The translations under genes and the position numbers were made by a program. 64,000 bases of DNA from Niallia alba. GTDB taxonomy: Bacteria > Bacillota > Bacilli > Bacillales > Cytobacillaceae. The stretch spans positions 3,326,001 through 3,390,000 of the forward strand of contig NZ_JABBPK010000001.1 of the NCBI RefSeq assembly GCF_012933555.1. Direction: 5' to 3'. The first letter of the stretch is position 1, and the number at the start of each line of letters is the position of its first letter. This document shows, one piece after another, positions 59,577 to 64,000 of this stretch. The notes beneath the pieces were generated by a model, which was not told the DNA's origin, did not search any database, and saw only the letters and a program-made list of their open reading frames with translations.

Positions 59577-59618
59577 TTTATTCAACCTCCTTAGAATTTT
59601 TTTGTTCTCACATTGGTA

Positions 59619-59647
59619 ATTATATCCTTCGATGCCATTTTTGTAAA
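59619..59647 (-). promoter_or_regulatory. SigA promoter of the 31-residue gene
   Basis: TTTACA (59642-59647), a 17-nt spacer and a perfect TATAAT (59619-59624) on the minus strand lie upstream of a strong ribosome-binding site. Confidence 0.85.
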
Positions 59648-59705
59648 CCTCTTTTTGAAAAAATGGACATTTCACACTATTTTTCAAGTTTTTTTGTTAT
59701 ATCTG

Positions 59706-59738
59706 CTTCTATGAAGTTTGTTGCTATTGCCCGCAGCC
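59706..59738 (+). repeat. Left-end fragment of the GGCTGTTTT-family element
   Basis: GAAGTTTGTTGCTATTGCCCGCAGCC matches the left arm of the element at 31228 almost exactly and then diverges. It is a truncated relic next to yrhC. Confidence 0.6.
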
Positions 59739-59791
59739 CCTTATTCTCTACATCCAGAAAGATTATGGCTAAAATCCCCTTTAAATCTAAC

Positions 59792-60031
59792 TTATGATTC
59801 TTTCCATTCATCCAAAAGTTTTTTTAATTTCTTAGCTTTACCCAAAAATAAAATCGAAGCACTTAAGAAAAGAATCGAAGTAATGAGCATTCCAATGTTA
59901 TAACCAGCTACCTTGTCCATTTTCGGAATGATTATTCCTATATAAAAAAACGCTCCAACTGCTAATAAAACGGTGCCGAATTGCTGATAATCAGATATTT
60001 TGTCCGTTAAGATTTTCATCTTTTTCTCCAT
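59792..60031 (-). CDS. yrhC: YrhC-like membrane protein
   Basis: This 79-residue protein has two transmembrane helices (GTVLLAVGAFFYIGIIIP and NIGMLITSILFLSASILFLG) with a basic tail. It resembles YrhC, which follows mccB in B. subtilis. The function is unknown. AGTAGGGG precedes the ATG. A terminator-like hairpin separates it from mccB, so it may be transcribed independently or by readthrough. Confidence 0.85.
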   Translation of the reverse strand: MEKKMKILTDKISDYQQFGTVLLAVGAFFYIGIIIPKMDKVAGYNIGMLITSILFLSASILFLGKAKKLKKLLDEWKES

Positions 60032-60164
60032 TTCTTCCCCTACTTCCTAGTAAACTATATAATTACCATAACATAGGAATAGAAGAATAAGCTTTATGAA
60101 ATCAATAGCTAAATTGCGATATTATGGAAAATACAGCGATCTCCGCAACTAAGTATCCATCAAA

Positions 60165-60206
60165 CAAAAGAGATTTACAAATAGATGCACTATCTGTAAA
60201 TCTCTT
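60165..60206 (-). terminator. Intrinsic terminator after mccB
   Basis: On the minus strand AAGAGATTTACAGATAG pairs with CTATTTGTAAATCTCTT across a 5-nt loop and is followed by UUGUUU. Confidence 0.88.
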
Positions 60207-60214
60207 GTCTATTA

Positions 60215-61348
<1,134 letters not shown>

Positions 61349-62272
61349 TTAAATTCCTCCATCAAATATTTTCTTGCTTATATAACGATCACTAGAATCA
61401 GGGAAAATTACAACAATATTACTGCCACTTTTTGCTTTCTTAGCTTCTTGTATAGCGGCATATAAAGCTGCTCCTGAGGAACTGCCTACAAGCAGACCTT
61501 CCTTTTTGGCTACAAGCTTTACATAATGGAAGGCATCTGCATCAGAAACAGTATAAATTTGATCAAAATAGCTTTTATCCATATATGCTGGTAAAAACTC
61601 CATCCCAATTCCTTCTGTTTTATGCGGGCCACTTTCCCCTCCATTTAAAATAGAGCCCTCTGGTTCTACTATTACTGCTTTAACACCTGGATTTTGTTCT
61701 TTTAAATACCGAGCCGTTCCCATAAAGGTTCCGCCTGTGCCAGCACCAGCGATAAATATATCAACTTGATAATTTAATTGCTCCCATATTTCCGGACCGA
61801 GTGTTTTATAATACGTATTAGGATTTGCCTCATTTTCAAATTGTCCTGGGATATAAGAGTTAGGAATTTGTTCTTGCAGTTCTTTCGCTTTTTCGATTGC
61901 ACCTTTCATTCCTAATGAAGTTGGTGTATGAATAATTTCTGCTCCCAACGCTTTCATTATCTCTTGCTTTTCCAGGCTAAACTTCTCAGGTACACAAACA
62001 ATTACCTTTATACCTGTATTTAACGATGCAAGTGCTAACCCGATTCCCGTATTCCCCGCAGTAGGTTCGATAATCGTGCCGCCTTCAGCAAGTTTTCCAC
62101 TCTGCAATGCTTCTTGAATTAATTCATATCCTAGTCTATCTTTTATACTTCCACCTGGATTATAAAATTCCAATTTGGCAAATATACGAACATTTTCAGG
62201 TAATGAAAAATGAGTAAGTTCAACCATAGGTGTACGACCAATTAATTGATGTACATTCTGATAAACATTCAA
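61349..62272 (-). CDS. mccA: O-acetylserine-dependent cystathionine beta-synthase MccA
   Basis: MccA (YrhA) joins homocysteine with O-acetylserine to make cystathionine. The 307-residue PLP enzyme has the PLP lysine in GGSIKDRLGYEL (around residue 44), PTAGNTGIGLAL and the GSSSGAALYAA loop. The start is TTG behind GGGGGG. In B. subtilis it follows mtnN in one operon under CymR; here a mobile repeat lies between them. Confidence 0.95.
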   Translation of the reverse strand: MNVYQNVHQLIGRTPMVELTHFSLPENVRIFAKLEFYNPGGSIKDRLGYELIQEALQSGKLAEGGTIIEPTAGNTGIGLALASLNTGIKVIVCVPEKFSLEKQEIMKALGAEIIHTPTSLGMKGAIEKAKELQEQIPNSYIPGQFENEANPNTYYKTLGPEIWEQLNYQVDIFIAGAGTGGTFMGTARYLKEQNPGVKAVIVEPEGSILNGGESGPHKTEGIGMEFLPAYMDKSYFDQIYTVSDADAFHYVKLVAKKEGLLVGSSSGAALYAAIQEAKKAKSGSNIVVIFPDSSDRYISKKIFDGGI

Positions 62273-62422
62273 ACTCTACACCCCCCTTTTATTCTTACCT
62301 TATTTACAAGAAATTTCGTTCCATCCATAAATTACTTCCGTTCCAACTATTCTTAGTGATTTACTAGTGTTTAGAGATGAAGAAGGGCGAAATACTCCCC
62401 TTCTTTATCTCTTTTTAAATTT

Positions 62423-62620
62423 GGCTGTTTTTCGTAAAGTTTGTTGCGCTTACCCGCAGCCGGAATACACTTCGCTTTCCGTGGGGCTAACCTTGAGCCT
62501 CCGGGGTCTCAGACTGTCTCGCTAATCCCCGTGGCGTCTACGTGTATTCAGTCTGCTCCATTTTTCCAACTAATTCTTTTTTTCGATGGAAAAACAACAA
62601 TCCTTTAGAAGAAAACAACC
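62423..62620 (+). repeat. Complete GGCTGTTTT-family element between mtnN and mccA
   Basis: This 198-bp element begins GGCTGTTTTTCGTAAAGTTTG and ends in the imperfect complement TCCTTTAGAAGAAAACAACC. It is flanked by exact 8-bp duplications TTAAATTT (62415-62422 and 62621-62628). The right copy includes the mtnN stop codon. The rest of 62273-62422 holds no gene and no clear promoter for mccA. Confidence 0.88.
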
Positions 62621-63313
62621 TTAAATTTTATCAACGATTCCCATTACTAAATTTGCTGAATGTACAGCAGCTTTTTCTAAGTATTGGTCAAAAGATAGAT
62701 GGGATTCCTTCCCAGCAATATCTGATAAAGAGCGTATAATTACAAATGGTATATTGTATTGATAGGCAACCTGAGCGATGGCTGCTGCTTCCATTTCAAC
62801 AGCTTGCAGATTTTCGAATTTCGATTTTATAAACGCTGCTTTTTCTGGCTGATTAATAAACGAGTCACCAGTTGTAATCAATCCTGTTACTACTGTATGA
62901 TTACCAATTTCTTTTGCACTTTGTTCTGCAACAGCAATTAGTTTTTCATTTGCCTTAAAACTTGCTGGCATTTGTGGGACTTGCCCGTATTCATAGCCGA
63001 AAATAGTAGCATCTACATCATGATGACGCACTTCATTCGAAATGACAACATCTCCTACTTCTAGCTCAGGATTCAACCCTCCTGCTGAACCAGTATTAAT
63101 GAGATAATCTGGCTTAAATGTTTGAAGAAGAATTGTGGTACTCATCGCTGCATTGACTTTCCCTATACCTGAGCGAAGTAAGACAACTTCTTTTCCAAAT
63201 AATTCGCCTTCAATAAATTGAAATCCAACGACTGTGTGTTCTTTCTTATTTACTATTTTTTCGCGTAATAAAGTTACTTCTTCTTCCATTGCACCGATTA
63301 TTGCGATTTTCAA
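62621..63313 (-). CDS. mtnN: 5'-methylthioadenosine/S-adenosylhomocysteine nucleosidase
   Basis: MtnN cleaves MTA and SAH, releasing adenine; it clears SAH so that homocysteine can enter trans-sulfuration. The 230-residue protein shows IGAMEEEV (residues ~6-13), [18 protein letters not shown] and [13 protein letters not shown] with the catalytic Asp in SLSDIAG. The start is TTG behind AGAGG. A mobile repeat directly follows its stop codon. Confidence 0.95.
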   Translation of the reverse strand: MKIAIIGAMEEEVTLLREKIVNKKEHTVVGFQFIEGELFGKEVVLLRSGIGKVNAAMSTTILLQTFKPDYLINTGSAGGLNPELEVGDVVISNEVRHHDVDATIFGYEYGQVPQMPASFKANEKLIAVAEQSAKEIGNHTVVTGLITTGDSFINQPEKAAFIKSKFENLQAVEMEAAAIAQVAYQYNIPFVIIRSLSDIAGKESHLSFDQYLEKAAVHSANLVMGIVDKI

Positions 63314-63317
63314 TTCA

Positions 63318-63965
63318 TTAACCTCTTTCGTTTATTTTTTCCCCTTCCATAATCCAGACAAAATCATTCATCTTTTTGAAATGTGTAGTAAAACCATTCT
63401 TTTCTAAGAGTTCTGTTAGAATGGGGATTGTTGTATAATATTCTCTCTGTAAGTCTTCTGCTAAATTATGCTGCCCTTTTTTACTTGCATCTAGAATTGC
63501 TTGGTTGTACGCTTCTTTTGTGACATACATAGTATCAGCAAACACTATTTTACCACCTATAGGTAGAAGATTACTATACTGTTTAATCGCTTCTTCTTTT
63601 TCTTGATCGGTTAAATGATGAAATGCATAGGTACTTACAAATGTATCTGGTTTACTATCTAACTTAAATTGAAGAAAGTCACCCTCTATTAACTGTGCCT
63701 TTGCACCGATTTTTTCCTTCGCCAACTTTCTCATAGCAGGTGATGGTTCAATTGCAGTAACCTTTAAACCCTTTGCAATCAATTTTAGTGTAAGGTTTCC
63801 TGTACCAGGTCCGAATTCGACAACATGACCAGTGGAACGTTCTGCTACATTATTTAAAATATGATCATAATGGTGAAAAACTGCTTCATACTCTTTGTTA
63901 TTCGTAAGACTGTCATCATAAGAATCAGCCCATTGTTCAAATATCTCAAGGAACTCTTTTCCCAT
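63318..63965 (-). CDS. yrrT: Class I SAM-dependent methyltransferase YrrT
   Basis: This 215-residue methyltransferase has motif [16 protein letters not shown] (around residue 46), [14 protein letters not shown] and [16 protein letters not shown]. It is the first gene of the yrrT-mtnN-mccA-mccB-yrhC cluster for methionine-to-cysteine conversion. The substrate is unknown. The ATG follows AGGGGTG. The upstream control region lies beyond the right edge of the window. Confidence 0.93.
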   Translation of the reverse strand: MGKEFLEIFEQWADSYDDSLTNNKEYEAVFHHYDHILNNVAERSTGHVVEFGPGTGNLTLKLIAKGLKVTAIEPSPAMRKLAKEKIGAKAQLIEGDFLQFKLDSKPDTFVSTYAFHHLTDQEKEEAIKQYSNLLPIGGKIVFADTMYVTKEAYNQAILDASKKGQHNLAEDLQREYYTTIPILTELLEKNGFTTHFKKMNDFVWIMEGEKINERG

Positions 63966-64000
63966 AGCTTTGCACCCCTGTTGTTTAAATATATATAATT

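Noticed and set aside
59481-59687. 68-codon version of the small ORF
   Set aside because: Its upstream part covers the SigA promoter, so the transcript could not encode it; the internal ATG has the ideal ribosome-binding site.

Overview
The window is a stretch of a low-GC, endospore-forming Bacillaceae chromosome. Gene order follows the Bacillus subtilis glyQS-recO-era ... comE ... sda region (B. subtilis yqf/yqe block), and then a sigK and mccAB/mtnN (yrh/yrr) neighbourhood. Protein sequences resemble B. subtilis but are clearly diverged. An intact sigK not split by a skin element, and interspersed short inverted-repeat elements, suggest a Niallia/Cytobacillus-like lineage. That lineage call is an inference from recall, not a database result.

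Layout. 1-15.4 kb, almost all on the minus strand: glyS (partial)-glyQ behind a glycine T-box, recO, yqzL, era, cdd, dgkA, ybeY, the HD phosphodiesterase pgpH, phoH, the sporulation pair yqfD-yqfC, the envelope-stress operon nfeD-floA-yqfB behind a textbook SigW promoter, then rpsU-yqeY. 15.6-22.5 kb: the Na/Pi transporter yqeW, a two-gene heterodimeric ABC exporter with a divergent AraC-type regulator, and deoC. 22.6-32.6 kb: mtaB, rsmE, prmA and the heat-shock operon hrcA-grpE-dnaK-dnaJ under CIRCE control, then hemW. 32.8-43.2 kb: lepA, yqxA, gpr (with spoIIP missing from its usual place), rpsT, holA, and the competence genes comEC, comEB, comEA and divergent comER. 43.4-50.8 kb: yqeM-rsfS-yqeK-nadD-yqeI-aroE-yqeH-yqeG, the checkpoint gene sda with a DnaA-box cluster and Spo0A boxes, and divergent psd and pssA. 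51-58.6 kb: pepF and a sporulation-flavoured group (a Gly/Tyr-rich small membrane protein, the CwlC-type amidase, two unknown exported proteins, sigK), then fbp. 58.7-64 kb: an array of tandem YrzI-type small ORFs, an isolated 31-codon gene with its own promoter and twin terminators, yrhC, mccB, mccA, mtnN and yrrT (methionine-to-cysteine conversion).

Most genes are conserved housekeeping genes. The novelty lies between them. (1) A miniature inverted-repeat family begins GGCTGTTTT and makes 8-bp target-site duplications, twice spanning the stop codon of the neighbouring gene. (2) A second repeat family of about 110-130 bp occurs three times. (3) Several small ORFs have strong translation signals: 49232-49378, 59481-59576 and the YrzI array. 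(4) A perfect 13-bp inverted repeat sequesters the cwlC ribosome-binding site. (5) The sda control region combines DnaA boxes with Spo0A boxes. (6) A short exported protein sits behind a near-consensus SigE promoter next to sigK. I found no phage, CRISPR, complete IS element, tRNA or rRNA gene.
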